Assembly: GCF_002778285.1 (NCBI RefSeq)
Contig: NZ_NESM01000001.1
Location: 638,529 to 702,528, forward strand
Direction of reading: 5' to 3'
Source of the DNA: Limnohabitans sp. 15K
GTDB taxonomy: Bacteria; Pseudomonadota; Gammaproteobacteria; Burkholderiales; Burkholderiaceae_C
DNA: 64,000 nucleotides
Shown here: positions 28,184 through 39,241 of the stretch, one piece after another
How positions within the stretch are numbered: the first letter of the stretch is position 1
Layout of the letters: every line of letters begins with the position of its first letter
Position numbers and translations under genes: made by a program
The notes under the pieces: model-generated
What the model saw: the letters and a program-made list of their open reading frames with translations, nothing else
What the model was told of the DNA's origin: nothing
Databases searched by the model: none

Positions 28184-28549
28184 ATGTCCGTGAATTACGG
28201 CTCCAAACGCATCGTCACCGGTGCTGGCTACGGCTTTCGTGACTGGCTTGCCCAGCGCGTGACGGCCTCCTTGATGGCCCTCTTCACCGTGATCTTGCTG
28301 ATTCAAGTGATCTTCACCTCGGGCCCGATCGGTTACGAAGAATGGGCTGGCATTTTTGCCTCTCAATGGATGAAGGTCTTGACCTTCTGCGTGATCATTT
28401 CCTTGCTGTACCACGTCTGGGTGGGCATGCGTGACATTTGGATGGACTACGTCAAGCCCCTGGCCGTGCGCCTGGTTTTGCATGTTTTCACCCTCGTTTG
28501 GCTGATCGGCTGTGCTGGCTGGTCTGTTCAAGCACTGTGGCGCCTTTGA
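28184..28549 (+). CDS. sdhD: Succinate dehydrogenase hydrophobic membrane anchor subunit
   Basis: 121 residues with three membrane helices. The start MSVNYGSKRIVTGAGYGFRDWLAQRVTA is typical of beta-proteobacterial SdhD. YHVWVGMRDIWMDYVK in the second helix matches the heme/quinone-site motif of the family. AAGGAAACCCC precedes the ATG. It lies between sdhC and sdhA in the usual order. Confidence 0.95.
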   Translation: MSVNYGSKRIVTGAGYGFRDWLAQRVTASLMALFTVILLIQVIFTSGPIGYEEWAGIFASQWMKVLTFCVIISLLYHVWVGMRDIWMDYVKPLAVRLVLHVFTLVWLIGCAGWSVQALWRL

Positions 28550-28602
28550 GTCGTCCATCACCGCTTGTCATTGCGCTGAACCCCTACCTACCAAGATAAA
28601 CC

Positions 28603-30408
28603 ATGAGCTATACCAAAGACAAAATCACCACCCGCAAGTTTGATGTCGTGATCATCGGCGCCGGTGGTTCGGGCATGCGTGCCTCGCTGCAGCTGGCCCG
28701 CGCAGGCCTCAATGTCGCCGTGCTGTCCAAAGTGTTCCCTACCCGTTCGCACACCGTGGCTGCCCAAGGCGGCATCGGTGCTTCGCTGGGCAACATGTCC
28801 GACGACAACTGGCACTACCACTTCTACGACACCATCAAGGGCTCCGACTGGCTCGGCGACCAAGATGCCATCGAATTCATGTGCCGCGAAGCGCCCAAGG
28901 TCGTTTACGACCTGGAGCACATGGGCATGCCTTTCGACCGCAACCCCGATGGCACGATTTACCAGCGCCCATTTGGCGGCCACACCGCCAACTACGGTGA
29001 AAAGCCGGTGCAACGTGCTTGCGCTGCCGCTGACCGTACCGGTCACGCCATGCTGCACACCCTGTACCAGCAAAACGTCGCCGCCAAAACCAGCTTCTTC
29101 GTCGAGTGGATGGCCCTGGACCTGATCCGCGATGCCGAAGGCGACGTGGTCGGTGTGACCGCTCTCGAAATGGAAACCGGCGATCTGCACGTCTTGCACG
29201 CTAAAACCGTTTTGATGGCCACCGGTGGTGCAGGCCGCATTTATGCCGCTTCCACCAACGCTTTCATCAACACCGGTGACGGCCTGGGCATGGCAGCGCG
29301 TGCAGGCATTCCATTGGAAGACATGGAGTTCTGGCAATTCCACCCCACCGGCGTGGCCGGTGCTGGCGTGTTGTTGACTGAAGGCTGCCGCGGCGAAGGC
29401 GCGATCTTGCTCAACAGCAATGGCGAGCGCTTCATGGAGCGCTATGCGCCCACCTTGAAAGACTTGGCACCGCGTGACTTCGTGTCCCGCTGCATGGACC
29501 AAGAAATCAAGGAAGGCCGTGGCTGCGGACCCAACAAAGACTACGTCATGCTCAAGTTGGACCACTTGGGTGCCGACACGATCCACAAGCGTCTGCCCTC
29601 GGTGTACGAAATCGGCGTCAACTTCGCCAACGTCGACATCACCAAAGAGCCCATCCCGGTGGTGCCCACCATCCACTACCAGATGGGTGGCATCCCCACC
29701 AACATCAACGGCCAGGTGGTGACCCAAACCGCCACCGACCACAATGCGGTGGTCAATGGCCTCTACGCTGTGGGCGAATGCTCTTGCGTGTCAGTGCACG
29801 GCGCCAACCGCCTGGGCACCAACTCGCTGCTCGACCTCTTGGTGTTCGGCCGCGCCGCAGGCAACCACATTGTCGACTTCGCCTCCAAAACCAAGTCGCA
29901 CAAAGACCTGCCAGCCGATGCCACAGACCAAACACTCGAGCGCTTGAACAAGCTCGAAGGCCGTGGCGGTGAATATGCCCAAGACGTGGCCAACGACATG
30001 CGCGCCACCATGCAGTTGCACGCTGGCGTGTTCCGCACTCAAGCCGCCATGGATGAAGGCGTCCAAAAGATCGCTGCGATCCGTGAACGCGTCAATGCGA
30101 TCGGCCTGAAGGACACTTCCAAAGTGTTCAACACAGCCCGCATCGAAGCCCTGGAAGTGGAAAACTTGATCGAAGCTGCACAGTCCACCATGGTGTCGGC
30201 TGCTGCCCGCCGCGAATGCCGTGGCGCCCACACCGTGAGCGACTATGAGCGTCCAGTAGACGACGCCGTCGCGCCACTGGGACGCGACGATGCCAACTGG
30301 ATGAAACACACCCTGTGGCACAGCGCCGACAACAGCTTGACTTACAAGCCGGTCAAGCTCAAGCCCCTCACGGTGGACTCTGTGCCACCCAAGGTCCGTA
30401 CCTTCTAA
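28603..30408 (+). CDS. sdhA: Succinate dehydrogenase flavoprotein subunit
   Basis: 601 residues. Oxidises succinate to fumarate with covalently bound FAD. Motifs: VVIIGAGGSGMRASLQLA (Rossmann), RSHTVAAQGGIGA with the His that carries the covalent FAD, FHPTGVAGAGVLLTEGCRGEG (substrate site) and CVSVHGANRLGTNSLLDLLVFG. The C-terminal helical domain ends PPKVRTF. A 9-bp hairpin (30417-30444) lies between it and sdhB. Confidence 0.98.
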   Translation: MSYTKDKITTRKFDVVIIGAGGSGMRASLQLARAGLNVAVLSKVFPTRSHTVAAQGGIGASLGNMSDDNWHYHFYDTIKGSDWLGDQDAIEFMCREAPKVVYDLEHMGMPFDRNPDGTIYQRPFGGHTANYGEKPVQRACAAADRTGHAMLHTLYQQNVAAKTSFFVEWMALDLIRDAEGDVVGVTALEMETGDLHVLHAKTVLMATGGAGRIYAASTNAFINTGDGLGMAARAGIPLEDMEFWQFHPTGVAGAGVLLTEGCRGEGAILLNSNGERFMERYAPTLKDLAPRDFVSRCMDQEIKEGRGCGPNKDYVMLKLDHLGADTIHKRLPSVYEIGVNFANVDITKEPIPVVPTIHYQMGGIPTNINGQVVTQTATDHNAVVNGLYAVGECSCVSVHGANRLGTNSLLDLLVFGRAAGNHIVDFASKTKSHKDLPADATDQTLERLNKLEGRGGEYAQDVANDMRATMQLHAGVFRTQAAMDEGVQKIAAIRERVNAIGLKDTSKVFNTARIEALEVENLIEAAQSTMVSAAARRECRGAHTVSDYERPVDDAVAPLGRDDANWMKHTLWHSADNSLTYKPVKLKPLTVDSVPPKVRTF

Positions 30409-30416
30409 AGATTGCC

Positions 30417-30444
30417 TGGACCGCCCACACCCAGTGGCGGTCCA
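30417..30444 (+). other. Hairpin between sdhA and sdhB
   Basis: Perfect 9-bp inverted repeat (TGGACCGCC / GGCGGTCCA) with a 10-base loop, in the 63-base sdhA-sdhB gap. No T-run follows, so it is more likely an RNA stability or processing element than a terminator. Confidence 0.5.
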
Positions 30445-30471
30445 CCCCCCGAATACACCAGGAGTTCTTTC

Positions 30472-31176
30472 ATGACCCTACGCACTTTCCAAATCTACCG
30501 CTACGACCCAGACAAGGACGCCAAGCCCTACATGCAAACCATCCAGGTGGAGCTGGACGGCAATGAACGCATGTTGCTCGACGCCCTGATGAAGCTCAAG
30601 GCCGTGGACCCCTCCATTTCCTTCCGCCGCTCTTGCCGCGAAGGCGTCTGCGGTTCGGACGCGATGAACATCAACGGCAAAAACGGTCTGGCATGTTTGA
30701 CCAACATGAACACCCTGCCCGGCACCATTGTTCTGAAGCCCCTGCCCGGCCTGCCCGTGATCCGCGACGTGATCGTGGACATGACCCAGTTTTTCAAGCA
30801 ATACCACTCGATCAAGCCCTACCTGATCAACAGCACCATTCCGCCTGAGACCGAGCGCCTGCAAAGCCCGGAAGAGCGTGACGAGCTGAACGGTTTGTAC
30901 GAGTGCATTTTGTGCGCCAGCTGCTCGACCAGCTGCCCCAGCTTTTGGTGGAACCCCGACAAGTTCGTGGGCCCAGCTGGTTTGCTGCAGGCTTACCGCT
31001 TCATCGCCGACAGCCGTGACGAAGCCACAGCCGAGCGCCTAGACAACTTGGAAGACCCCTACCGTTTGTTCCGCTGCCATACCATCATGAATTGCGTCGA
31101 TGTTTGCCCTAAGGGTCTGAACCCCACCAAAGCCATCGGTAAAATCAAAGAGATGATGGTTCGCCGCGCAGTCTAA
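30472..31176 (+). CDS. sdhB: Succinate dehydrogenase iron-sulfur subunit
   Basis: 234 residues from the ATG at 30472 with AGGAG 7 bases upstream; an in-frame start 60 bases earlier adds a non-conserved tail. It carries electrons from FAD to quinone through three clusters: 2Fe-2S (CREGVCGSDAMNINGKNGLAC region), 4Fe-4S and 3Fe-4S (CILCASCSTSCPSFWW and CHTIMNCVDVCPKGLNP). Its TAA overlaps the ATG of sdhE by one base (TAATG). Confidence 0.97.
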   Translation: MTLRTFQIYRYDPDKDAKPYMQTIQVELDGNERMLLDALMKLKAVDPSISFRRSCREGVCGSDAMNINGKNGLACLTNMNTLPGTIVLKPLPGLPVIRDVIVDMTQFFKQYHSIKPYLINSTIPPETERLQSPEERDELNGLYECILCASCSTSCPSFWWNPDKFVGPAGLLQAYRFIADSRDEATAERLDNLEDPYRLFRCHTIMNCVDVCPKGLNPTKAIGKIKEMMVRRAV

Positions 31177-31484
31177 TGACCGTAACGCCCATCCTGGAAG
31201 ACGCGTCACTGGTTGGCGCTGACCGCCAAGCGCCTTTGAGCGAACGGTCACTCAGCAAGCTGCGCTGGCGCAGCCGTCGAGGCCTGCTCGAAAATGATTT
31301 GTTCATTGAGCGCTTTTTCAACCGTCATGCTGCAAGTTTGTCGGTTGGTCAAGCCCGGGGCATGTACGTGCTGATGGACTTGTCAGACAACGATCTCATG
31401 GACTTGCTGTTGCGTCGTAAGGAACTACAGCCTGAGATCAGCACCGAAGAGGTGTGTGAAGTCCTGGACATGTTGAGAGCGTGA
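31176..31484 (+). CDS. sdhE: FAD assembly factor SdhE
   Basis: 102 residues. Small helical protein that promotes covalent flavinylation of SdhA. The conserved RGxxE motif appears as RRGLLENDLFIERFF (about 34-48). Compared with the usual 80-90 residues it has a slightly longer N-terminus (MTVTPILEDASLVGADRQ). It is translationally coupled to sdhB by a TAATG overlap, which fits its role in assembling the same complex. Confidence 0.94.
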   Translation: MTVTPILEDASLVGADRQAPLSERSLSKLRWRSRRGLLENDLFIERFFNRHAASLSVGQARGMYVLMDLSDNDLMDLLLRRKELQPEISTEEVCEVLDMLRA

Positions 31485-31526
31485 ACCGAACAGGTTCAAC
31501 CCCCTGAATTTTTGAGGAAACCCACC

Positions 31527-32825
<1,299 letters not shown>

Positions 32826-32846
32826 TCGGTTTTCAACCGAACCCCG

Positions 32847-32871
32847 AAAGCCCGCCTTGTGCGGGCTTTTT
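32847..32871 (+). terminator. Intrinsic terminator of the sdh-gltA operon
   Basis: 9-bp stem AAAGCCCGC / GCGGGCTTT with a 5-base loop, followed by further T, 21 bases after the gltA stop. Confidence 0.93.
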
Positions 32872-32887
32872 CATGAGAAAAACCAGC

Positions 32888-32980
32888 ACTTGAGCGGTTG
32901 GGGCCCGGGGCTGTCAGGCCGATTTGCTGGCGCGAAGCGACTGATGAGGCCTGGCAGCCCCGGGCCCCGGCCGCTCAAGT
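32888..32980. repeat. Long inverted repeat between gltA and leuC
   Basis: Two 33-base arms (32888-32920 and 32948-32980) are inverted copies of each other, differing at only three positions, all of which become G-U pairs when the plus strand is RNA. The loop is 27 bases. The arms are very GC-rich (core GGGGCCCGGGGCTG). It is too long for an ordinary terminator and has no T-run; it resembles a mobile palindromic (REP/MITE-like) intergenic unit. I did not notice a second copy in this window. Confidence 0.85.
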
Positions 32981-33068
32981 CACCGCAGCGACCAAAACGC
33001 CATGGCAGAAGGCCCAATGAAGGCCGCCTATCCGCATAAAATGGCAGGCTGCACAGCAAGGAAACCCC

Positions 33069-34490
33069 ATGGCACGCACGCTCTACGACAAAATCTGGGA
33101 CGAACACGTCGTCCACACCGAAGAAGACGGCACCTCCGTCCTGTACATCGACCGTCACCTGGTGCACGAAGTCACCAGCCCGCAAGCCTTTGAGGGCCTG
33201 CGCCAAGCCGGCCGCAAAGTTTGGCGCGTCAGCTCTATCGTGGCCACAGCCGACCACAACACGCCCACCACCGGCTGGGAGTTGGGCTACGACGGCATCA
33301 CCGACCCGATCAGCAAAGAGCAAATCACCACGCTGGACGCCAACATGAAGGAATCCGGCTCGGCCGCATTCTTCCCCTTCTTGTCCAAGCGCCAGGGCAT
33401 CGTGCACGTCATTGGCCCTGAAAACGGCGCCACCCTGCCCGGCATGACCGTGGTTTGCGGCGACAGCCACACCTCCACCCACGGCGCTTTTGGCGCACTG
33501 GCCCACGGCATCGGCACCTCCGAAGTCGAACACGTCATGGCCACACAAACCCTCTTGGCCAAAAAAGCCAAGAACATGCTCATCAAGGTCGAAGGCACGC
33601 TGGCCAAAGGCCTCACGGGCAAAGACATCGTGCTGGCTATCATCGGCAAGATCGGCACCGCGGGCGGCACCGGCTACACCATTGAATTTGCAGGTTCGGC
33701 CATCCGGGCACTCAGCATGGAAGGCCGGATGACGGTCTGCAACATGGCCATCGAAGGCGGCGCACGCGCTGGCCTCGTGGCGGTGGACGAAAAAACCATC
33801 GAGTACGTCAAAGGCCGTTTGCTCTCGCCCACGGGTGTGGAGTGGGACCACGCCGTGGCGTACTGGAAGACCCTGCAGTCCGACCCCGGCGCGCACTTTG
33901 ACGCAGTGGTCGAGCTGGACGCCAGCACCATCGTGCCCCAAGTCACCTGGGGCACTTCGCCCGAGATGGTGCTGGGCATCGACGGCCACACGCCTGACCC
34001 CGACAAAGAAAAAGACGATGTCAAGCGCGACGCCATTGAGCGCGCACTGACTTACATGGGCCTGCAGCCGGGCAAAGCTTTGTCAGACATCACCATCGAC
34101 AAGGTCTTCATCGGTTCGTGCACCAACAGCCGCATCGAAGACATGCGCGAAGCCGCAGCTGTGGTCAAAAAACTCGGCCAAAAAGTCGCCAAGAACGTCA
34201 AGCTGGCCATGGTGGTGCCTGGCTCTGGCTTGGTGAAAGAGCAAGCCGAACGCGAAGGCCTTCACGAAATTTTCAAGGCCGCAGGTTTTGAGTGGCGTGA
34301 ACCCGGTTGCTCCATGTGCCTGGCCATGAACGCCGACCGCCTGGAACCCGGCGAGCGCTGCGCATCGACGTCCAACCGCAACTTCGAAGGCCGTCAAGGC
34401 GCGGGCGGCCGCACCCACTTGGTCAGCCCAGCCATGGCCGCTGCGGCTGCTGTGCACGGCCACTTTGTCGACATCCGCAAATTCGCCTGA
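33069..34490 (+). CDS. leuC: 3-isopropylmalate dehydratase large subunit
   Basis: 473 residues. With LeuD it isomerises 2-isopropylmalate to 3-isopropylmalate in leucine synthesis. Aconitase-type 4Fe-4S protein: [19 protein letters not shown] (substrate region), [13 protein letters not shown] and [15 protein letters not shown] (cluster cysteines), [15 protein letters not shown] lies just before the ATG. First gene of leuCDB. leuA is not in the window. Confidence 0.98.
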   Translation: MARTLYDKIWDEHVVHTEEDGTSVLYIDRHLVHEVTSPQAFEGLRQAGRKVWRVSSIVATADHNTPTTGWELGYDGITDPISKEQITTLDANMKESGSAAFFPFLSKRQGIVHVIGPENGATLPGMTVVCGDSHTSTHGAFGALAHGIGTSEVEHVMATQTLLAKKAKNMLIKVEGTLAKGLTGKDIVLAIIGKIGTAGGTGYTIEFAGSAIRALSMEGRMTVCNMAIEGGARAGLVAVDEKTIEYVKGRLLSPTGVEWDHAVAYWKTLQSDPGAHFDAVVELDASTIVPQVTWGTSPEMVLGIDGHTPDPDKEKDDVKRDAIERALTYMGLQPGKALSDITIDKVFIGSCTNSRIEDMREAAAVVKKLGQKVAKNVKLAMVVPGSGLVKEQAEREGLHEIFKAAGFEWREPGCSMCLAMNADRLEPGERCASTSNRNFEGRQGAGGRTHLVSPAMAAAAAVHGHFVDIRKFA

Positions 34491-34510
34491 AGCGTTCGAG
34501 GAATCACACC

Positions 34511-35164
34511 ATGCAGAAATTCACCCTCCTCAAAGGCCTGGTGGCCCCGATGGACCGCGCCAACGTGGACACCGACGCCATCATTCCCAAGCAGTTCCTC
34601 AAGTCGATCCGAAAAACCGGCTTTGGCCCCAACCTGTTCGACGAATGGCGCTACTTGGACGTGGGCTTTCCCGGCCAGGACCCGGCCAGCCGCAAGCCCA
34701 ATCCGGACTTCGTGCTGAACCAGCCGCGCTACCAAGGCGCGAGCGTCTTGTTGGCCCGCAAGAACTTTGGCTGCGGTTCTTCGCGTGAACACGCGCCCTG
34801 GGCCATCGACCAATACGGCTTTCGCTGCGTGATCGCACCCAGCTTTGCCGACATCTTCTTCAACAACTGCTTCAAAAACGGCTTGCTGCCCATCGTGCTG
34901 CCCGAAGCTGTGGTGGCCAAGTTGTTTGACGAAGTGGCGGCATTCCCAGGCTACGAGCTCACGGTGGACTTGGAGCGCCAAGTGGTGGTGCGCCCTCAAG
35001 GCGAAGAGACCCCGTTCGAAGTGCAGGCCTTCCGCAAGTACTGCTTGCTCAACGGTCTGGACGACATTGGCCTGACTTTGCGGCACGCCGACAAGATCAA
35101 GGCTTATGAAGCGGAACGCCTGGCCACCAAGCCCTGGCTGGCGCACACCGCTGTCAACGCATAA
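34511..35164 (+). CDS. leuD: 3-isopropylmalate dehydratase small subunit
   Basis: 217 residues from the ATG at 34511, with GAGGA upstream; the frame is open far into leuC, but the conserved protein begins [20 protein letters not shown]. Motif [13 protein letters not shown] binds the substrate together with LeuC. It lies 20 bases after leuC and 19 bases before leuB. Confidence 0.98.
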   Translation: MQKFTLLKGLVAPMDRANVDTDAIIPKQFLKSIRKTGFGPNLFDEWRYLDVGFPGQDPASRKPNPDFVLNQPRYQGASVLLARKNFGCGSSREHAPWAIDQYGFRCVIAPSFADIFFNNCFKNGLLPIVLPEAVVAKLFDEVAAFPGYELTVDLERQVVVRPQGEETPFEVQAFRKYCLLNGLDDIGLTLRHADKIKAYEAERLATKPWLAHTAVNA

Positions 35165-35183
35165 CAAGACCACAGGAACCCCC

Positions 35184-36269
35184 ATGAAAATCGCAGTCCT
35201 CCCCGGTGATGGCATCGGCACCGAAATCGTCGCCGAAGCCGTCAAAGTTCTGAACACGCTCGACCTGAAGTTCGAGATGGAAACCGCCTTGGTTGGCGGC
35301 GCGGCTTATGACGCCTTTGGCCACCCCCTGCCCGAAGCCACGCTCAAGCTGGCGATGGACAGTGATGCCGTGCTGTTTGGCGCGGTGGGCGACTGGAAGT
35401 ACGACACCCTCGATCGCCCCCTACGCCCCGAGCAAGCGATTTTGGGTCTGCGCAAAAACATGGGCCTGTTTGCCAACTTCCGTCCCGCCATTTGCTACGA
35501 GCAACTGGTGGGTGCATCCAGCCTCAAGCCCGAATTGATCGCGGGTTTGGACATCCTGATCATCCGCGAGCTGACCGGTGACATTTACTTCGGCCAGCCG
35601 CGCGGCCGCCGCATTGCGACCGATGGCCACTTCCCAGGTGCCGAAGAAGCCTTCGACACCATGCGTTACTCCAAACCCGAGATCGAGCGGATTGCCCATG
35701 TGGCCTTCCAGGCGGCCCGCAAGCGCAAAGCCGCTGGCAAAGAGGGCCGTGTGACCAGCGTGGACAAAGCCAACGTGCTCGAGACCTTCCAGTTCTGGAA
35801 AGACGTGGTCACTGCAGTCGGCAAAGAGTACCCCGACATTGCCTTGGACCACATGTACGTGGACAACGCAGCCATGCAGCTGGTCAAGGAACCCAAGCGT
35901 TTTGACGTGGTGGTCACCGGCAACATGTTCGGCGACATCTTGAGCGATGAAGCCTCGATGCTCACAGGGTCGATTGGCATGCTGCCCTCGGCCAGCTTGA
36001 ACACGAAGAACCAGGGCCTGTACGAACCCAGCCACGGCAGTGCCCCCGACATCGCGGGCAAAGGCGTGGCCAACCCACTGGCCACCATCCTGAGTGCGGC
36101 CATGATGCTTCGTTTCAGCCTGAACCAAGGCGAAGCCGCTGAGCGCATCGAAGCGGCTGTGCAAAAAGTGCTGGCCCAAGGCCTGCGCACAGGCGACATC
36201 TGGAGCGAAGGCACCACCAAAGTCGGCACCCGCGAAATGGGTGACGCGGTAGTCAAAGCCCTCGGCTGA
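35184..36269 (+). CDS. leuB: 3-isopropylmalate dehydrogenase
   Basis: 361 residues. NAD-dependent oxidative decarboxylation of 3-isopropylmalate. It starts at the ATG at 35184 ([15 protein letters not shown]) with AGGA upstream. Motifs: [14 protein letters not shown] (substrate loop), [16 protein letters not shown], and the signature [21 protein letters not shown]. The adenosine-side loop is [19 protein letters not shown]. Last gene of leuCDB, followed by a terminator. Confidence 0.98.
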   Translation: MKIAVLPGDGIGTEIVAEAVKVLNTLDLKFEMETALVGGAAYDAFGHPLPEATLKLAMDSDAVLFGAVGDWKYDTLDRPLRPEQAILGLRKNMGLFANFRPAICYEQLVGASSLKPELIAGLDILIIRELTGDIYFGQPRGRRIATDGHFPGAEEAFDTMRYSKPEIERIAHVAFQAARKRKAAGKEGRVTSVDKANVLETFQFWKDVVTAVGKEYPDIALDHMYVDNAAMQLVKEPKRFDVVVTGNMFGDILSDEASMLTGSIGMLPSASLNTKNQGLYEPSHGSAPDIAGKGVANPLATILSAAMMLRFSLNQGEAAERIEAAVQKVLAQGLRTGDIWSEGTTKVGTREMGDAVVKALG

Positions 36270-36285
36270 TCACACCTCAAGAAAC

Positions 36286-36323
36286 AAAGCCCGGCACCTG
36301 CGAAGGTGACCGGGCTTTTTTTA
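36286..36323. terminator. Intrinsic terminator between leuB and the convergent amidohydrolase gene
   Basis: Outer 9-bp stem AAAGCCCGG / CCGGGCTTT with an inner CACCT / AGGTG stem and then seven or more T on the plus strand. The minus strand also reads a T-rich tail, so it may serve both convergent genes. Confidence 0.93.
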
Positions 36324-36341
36324 TGCCAAAAATGCAGCGTG

Positions 36342-38096
36342 TCAGTCTTGCCCCATGCGCACCAGCCGCCCGGGGCGGGCTTCGGTGATCTCGCCTTCAC
36401 GTTGCACCTGCTCGCCTGCCACCCAAGTGGCGACATAGCCCTCGGCCTTTTGCACAAAGCGCTTGCCACCTGCGGGCAAGTCGCGCACCAAGCGGGGCAA
36501 GCCCACACTCAGGCGGGCCGGGTCGATGGCGTTCAGATCGGCACGCATGCCCTCGGCGATCACGCCCCGGTCTGACAAGCCCAAATAACGGGCATTGCGG
36601 CTCGTGAGCATTTCCACCGCCGTCTCCAGCGCTATGGATTTACGTCCGCGGTCGCGCACCCAATGCGTGAGCATGAAGGTAGTGAAACTGGCATCACACA
36701 CCGTGCCCACATGCGCGCCCGCGTCGCTCAGGCTGCTGAGCGCACGCGGGTGATCCAGCATGCGGCGCACGGCATCGAGCGATCCCTCGTTGTAGTTGAA
36801 GATCGGGAAATAGATCAGGCCTTCGCCGTTGCCCGCGCACAGGTGGTCATAAATCACCGCCAAAGGCGAGACACCCGCCTGCTTGGCGCGCACCAAAAAG
36901 CTCTGCATGACCGAAGGCTCGTAATTGAGCGTGTCTTCGAGTGCAAACATGCGTCCGCTGATGAGGTCGATCTTGGCCAGCAAAATGTCCACCAACGGCG
37001 GGATCGCGCTGCCGTCCCCGGCCAGGCGCTCGGACTTTTCAGACAGGATGCGGGCCTTGCGGGCGGGGTCGCGCAAGGCTTCGGCGCGTTGTGCCAGCGG
37101 CAAATGCGCCACCTCTTTGTAAGACGGAAAACCCATGAAAGGGTGAAAGCTGGCATCCAAGCCATTGAGCACACCGATGCCGCGAACAGCGGTCTGCATG
37201 TACAAAGGCAGGCCTGCCTTCACCGCAGCTTCGACCCGCTCTTGGATCTTCAGGTACTGCTCTCCACCGGGGTCACGCTGCAGCCAGGTCATGGACACTG
37301 GCTTGCCGCTGGCCCGCGCCAGTGCCTCCACACAATCGAACTCGGCGTCGAAGGGGTCTGGGCCGTTCATCAAGTTGAAGTCGCTCACGATCTGCACCAC
37401 GCCGTGCCTCAGGCCTTCAAAAGCTTGCGCCAACCCGGTCAGCTCTTCTTGGCCTGCGTTGGCTGCAGGCGTGTCCTTGCCCTCGGACGTGCGGTGGTTG
37501 TCGCTGCGCCCTGTGCTGAAGCCGGCGGCGCCTGCCTGCAGGGCTTCGCGCAGCAAGGCTTGCATGGCCTGAATGTCTTGGGCCGTGGCCTTCTCGTGGG
37601 CCAGCGCCCGCTCGCCCATCACGAACATGCGCAAGGGGTCGTGCGGCACCTGCACCAAGTAGTCCAAGCTGCGCGGCGTGGCCGCCAGCGCGTCCATGTA
37701 CTGCGGAAAACTTTCCCAGTTCCAGCGGATGCCTTCGTGCAGCGCCGCACCCGGAATGTCCTCCACGCCTTCCATCAGCTTGACCAGGTCGTCCTCATGC
37801 CCTGGGCGTTTGGGGGCAAAGCCCACGCCGCAGTTGCCCATGACCAGCGTGGTCACGCCATGGTAGATGCTGGGTGTGAAGCTTTCGTCCCAAGTGACTT
37901 GTCCGTCGTAGTGGGTGTGGATGTCCACAAAGCCGGGGGTGATCCACAAACCTGTTGCATCCAGCGTTTGCCGGGCAGGCTCGTCCACCTGGCCCACCGC
38001 CACAATGCGGCCGCCGCGCACGCCCACATCGGCCACACGCGCTGGTGCGCCAGTACCGTCAACGACGGTGCCGTTTTTAACCAACCAATCGAGCAT
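36342..38096 (-). CDS. D-aminoacylase-like amidohydrolase
   Basis: 584 residues. Zn-dependent amidohydrolase of the N-acyl-D-amino-acid deacylase/dihydroorotase-like group. [12 protein letters not shown] carries the metal-binding His60 and His62. Other family stretches are [31 protein letters not shown] and SDAGAHVG with the late Asp. The C-terminus is the usual beta-sandwich ([15 protein letters not shown]). The start overlaps the end of the upstream transporter gene by 20 bases, so the two are translated together. Likely role: hydrolysis of an N-acylated or cyclic amide taken up by that transporter; the exact substrate is not known. Confidence 0.87.
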   Translation of the reverse strand: MLDWLVKNGTVVDGTGAPARVADVGVRGGRIVAVGQVDEPARQTLDATGLWITPGFVDIHTHYDGQVTWDESFTPSIYHGVTTLVMGNCGVGFAPKRPGHEDDLVKLMEGVEDIPGAALHEGIRWNWESFPQYMDALAATPRSLDYLVQVPHDPLRMFVMGERALAHEKATAQDIQAMQALLREALQAGAAGFSTGRSDNHRTSEGKDTPAANAGQEELTGLAQAFEGLRHGVVQIVSDFNLMNGPDPFDAEFDCVEALARASGKPVSMTWLQRDPGGEQYLKIQERVEAAVKAGLPLYMQTAVRGIGVLNGLDASFHPFMGFPSYKEVAHLPLAQRAEALRDPARKARILSEKSERLAGDGSAIPPLVDILLAKIDLISGRMFALEDTLNYEPSVMQSFLVRAKQAGVSPLAVIYDHLCAGNGEGLIYFPIFNYNEGSLDAVRRMLDHPRALSSLSDAGAHVGTVCDASFTTFMLTHWVRDRGRKSIALETAVEMLTSRNARYLGLSDRGVIAEGMRADLNAIDPARLSVGLPRLVRDLPAGGKRFVQKAEGYVATWVAGEQVQREGEITEARPGRLVRMGQD

Positions 38097-38952
38097 CTTT
38101 TTTCTTCCAATAAATAGCCAATCCCAGGCCGCTCACGATGTGCCAAATGCCCCACAGACTGGCCAGTGTGACCATCCCTAAGTCACTTCCAAACTGTACC
38201 GCGATGATGCCCAGCGCCAGACCGGAGTTCTGCATGCCGCCTTCGATCATGATGGCCCGGCGGTCGCGAGCGCTCATGCCCATGGCCATGCTGGTGGCCC
38301 AGCCCAAAAACAAGCCGCTGGCGTTGTGCAGCACCACGATCAACAAGGTGGGCAAGAGGCCCAGGGTCAGCAATTGACGCTCCTTGATCAGGCCCGCCAC
38401 GATGAACAAGATCAGCGCGGCCACGGCAAAGTTGCCCAGCGGCTTGCGGATGCGTTGTGTGAGTGCAGGCAGGCGGTGCGAAAAGACCAAACCCAGCGCC
38501 AGCGGAATGCCGAGCAGCGCCACCAGACTCAGCCAGATGCCCGACGGGTCGATCGACAGCTGGCGCAACCAAGACGCGGTTTCGGGGTTGGCCGCGATCA
38601 TCCAGCTGAAGTTGAAGGGGGTGGCAAACAGCGCGATCACGCTGGCCACCGCAGAGATGCTGACCGACAGCGCCGTGTTGCCGCGCCCCATGTGGGTGAT
38701 CACGTTGCTCAGGCTCCCGCCCGGGCAGGCCGCCACCAAAATCATGGCCGCCTCGATGTTGGCAGGCAAGTCCAGCACCAGCGTGGCGAGCCAAGTGCCC
38801 ACGGGCAGCAAGATGAACTGGGGGATCAGCCCACACACCACCGCGCGAGGGCTTTGGGCGACTCGCCGGAAATCCTCGATCCGCAGTTCCAGCGAGACCG
38901 AAAACACCATGGTCGCCAGCACCAGGCTCAAAATCAATTGTTGTGCATTCAT
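38077..38952 (-). CDS. Bile acid:sodium symporter (BASS) family transporter
   Basis: 291 residues, largely hydrophobic, with about nine to ten predicted membrane helices. Family features: ILVAACPGGSLSNVITHMGRGNTALSVSIS in the crossover helix and IMIEGGMQNSGLALGIIAVQFG near the second sodium site. AGGAAG lies upstream of the ATG. It probably uses sodium to import an organic anion. The 20-base overlap with the amidohydrolase gene suggests that the transported compound is the amidohydrolase substrate. Confidence 0.9.
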   Translation of the reverse strand: MNAQQLILSLVLATMVFSVSLELRIEDFRRVAQSPRAVVCGLIPQFILLPVGTWLATLVLDLPANIEAAMILVAACPGGSLSNVITHMGRGNTALSVSISAVASVIALFATPFNFSWMIAANPETASWLRQLSIDPSGIWLSLVALLGIPLALGLVFSHRLPALTQRIRKPLGNFAVAALILFIVAGLIKERQLLTLGLLPTLLIVVLHNASGLFLGWATSMAMGMSARDRRAIMIEGGMQNSGLALGIIAVQFGSDLGMVTLASLWGIWHIVSGLGLAIYWKKKDARLVG

Positions 38953-39056
38953 GCGTACTTCCTTTTAAAAAGTATAGACAACATCGAAGCCTCAAAAGCA
39001 AAGGGTTTACGCGCAGGCCAGCTGCCGTGCCCTCGGGTCCAGACAAGGCCATCCGC

Positions 39057-39062
39057 TACAAT
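39057..39062 (+). promoter_or_regulatory. Candidate -10 element for the asd leader transcript
   Basis: TACAAT, 200 bases before asd and 8 bases before the ATG of the short leader ORF. A good -35 is not apparent. If used, the leader ORF would begin at or within a base or two of the transcript end. Confidence 0.4.
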
Positions 39063-39070
39063 ATTCATCT

Positions 39071-39172
39071 ATGTTTCACACCTGCATGTCCTCTTGGAAA
39101 CCTTCAAACACCGCTTGGGTGGCTGCTGGTGCGCGTGTGACTTCCACAAAAACGACGACCATTAAGGGCTGA
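39071..39172 (+). CDS. Candidate threonine-rich leader peptide of asd
   Basis: A 33-residue ORF upstream of asd whose last third is rich in threonine: seven Thr in all, five of them among residues 24-30 (VTSTKTTTIKG end), with Lys and Ile codons between and after. Thr, Lys, Met and Ile all derive from aspartate semialdehyde. It is followed at once by three mutually exclusive RNA helices (39177-39241) as in amino-acid attenuators. There is no ribosome-binding site before the ATG, so translation may be leaderless or start at an internal codon (Met6 at 39086). Not previously known to me; treat as a prediction. Confidence 0.45.
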   Translation: MFHTCMSSWKPSNTAWVAAGARVTSTKTTTIKG

Positions 39173-39176
39173 TCCA

Positions 39177-39241
39177 GTCTGGTTCGTCGTGCGCCCCCCG
39201 GCCAGACGAGCCGGGCAAACAGTCTGGTCTGACACTGTTTT
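39177..39241 (+). promoter_or_regulatory. Candidate transcription attenuator upstream of asd
   Basis: Three competing helices can be drawn. 1:2 pairs 39177-39188 with 39205-39216 (12 bp including G-U). 2:3 pairs 39200-39207 with 39222-39229 (8 bp, CCAGAC against GTCTGG). 3:4 pairs 39217-39223 with 39234-39240 (AAACAGT / ACTGTTT) and is followed by a T, giving four T in all. The same GTCTGG occurs in segments 1 and 3. The layout is that of a ribosome-controlled attenuator, but the terminator helix is A/T-rich and weak. CGCCC at 39192-39196 could also pair with GGGCG near the asd ribosome-binding site. Confidence 0.45.

Noticed and set aside
36663-38117. Long open frame of 484 codons antisense to the amidohydrolase
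   Set aside because: It is an artefact of codon bias in the GC-rich gene on the other strand; no family motifs and a complete gene opposite. Similar long shadows opposite acnB and lysS were discarded for the same reason.
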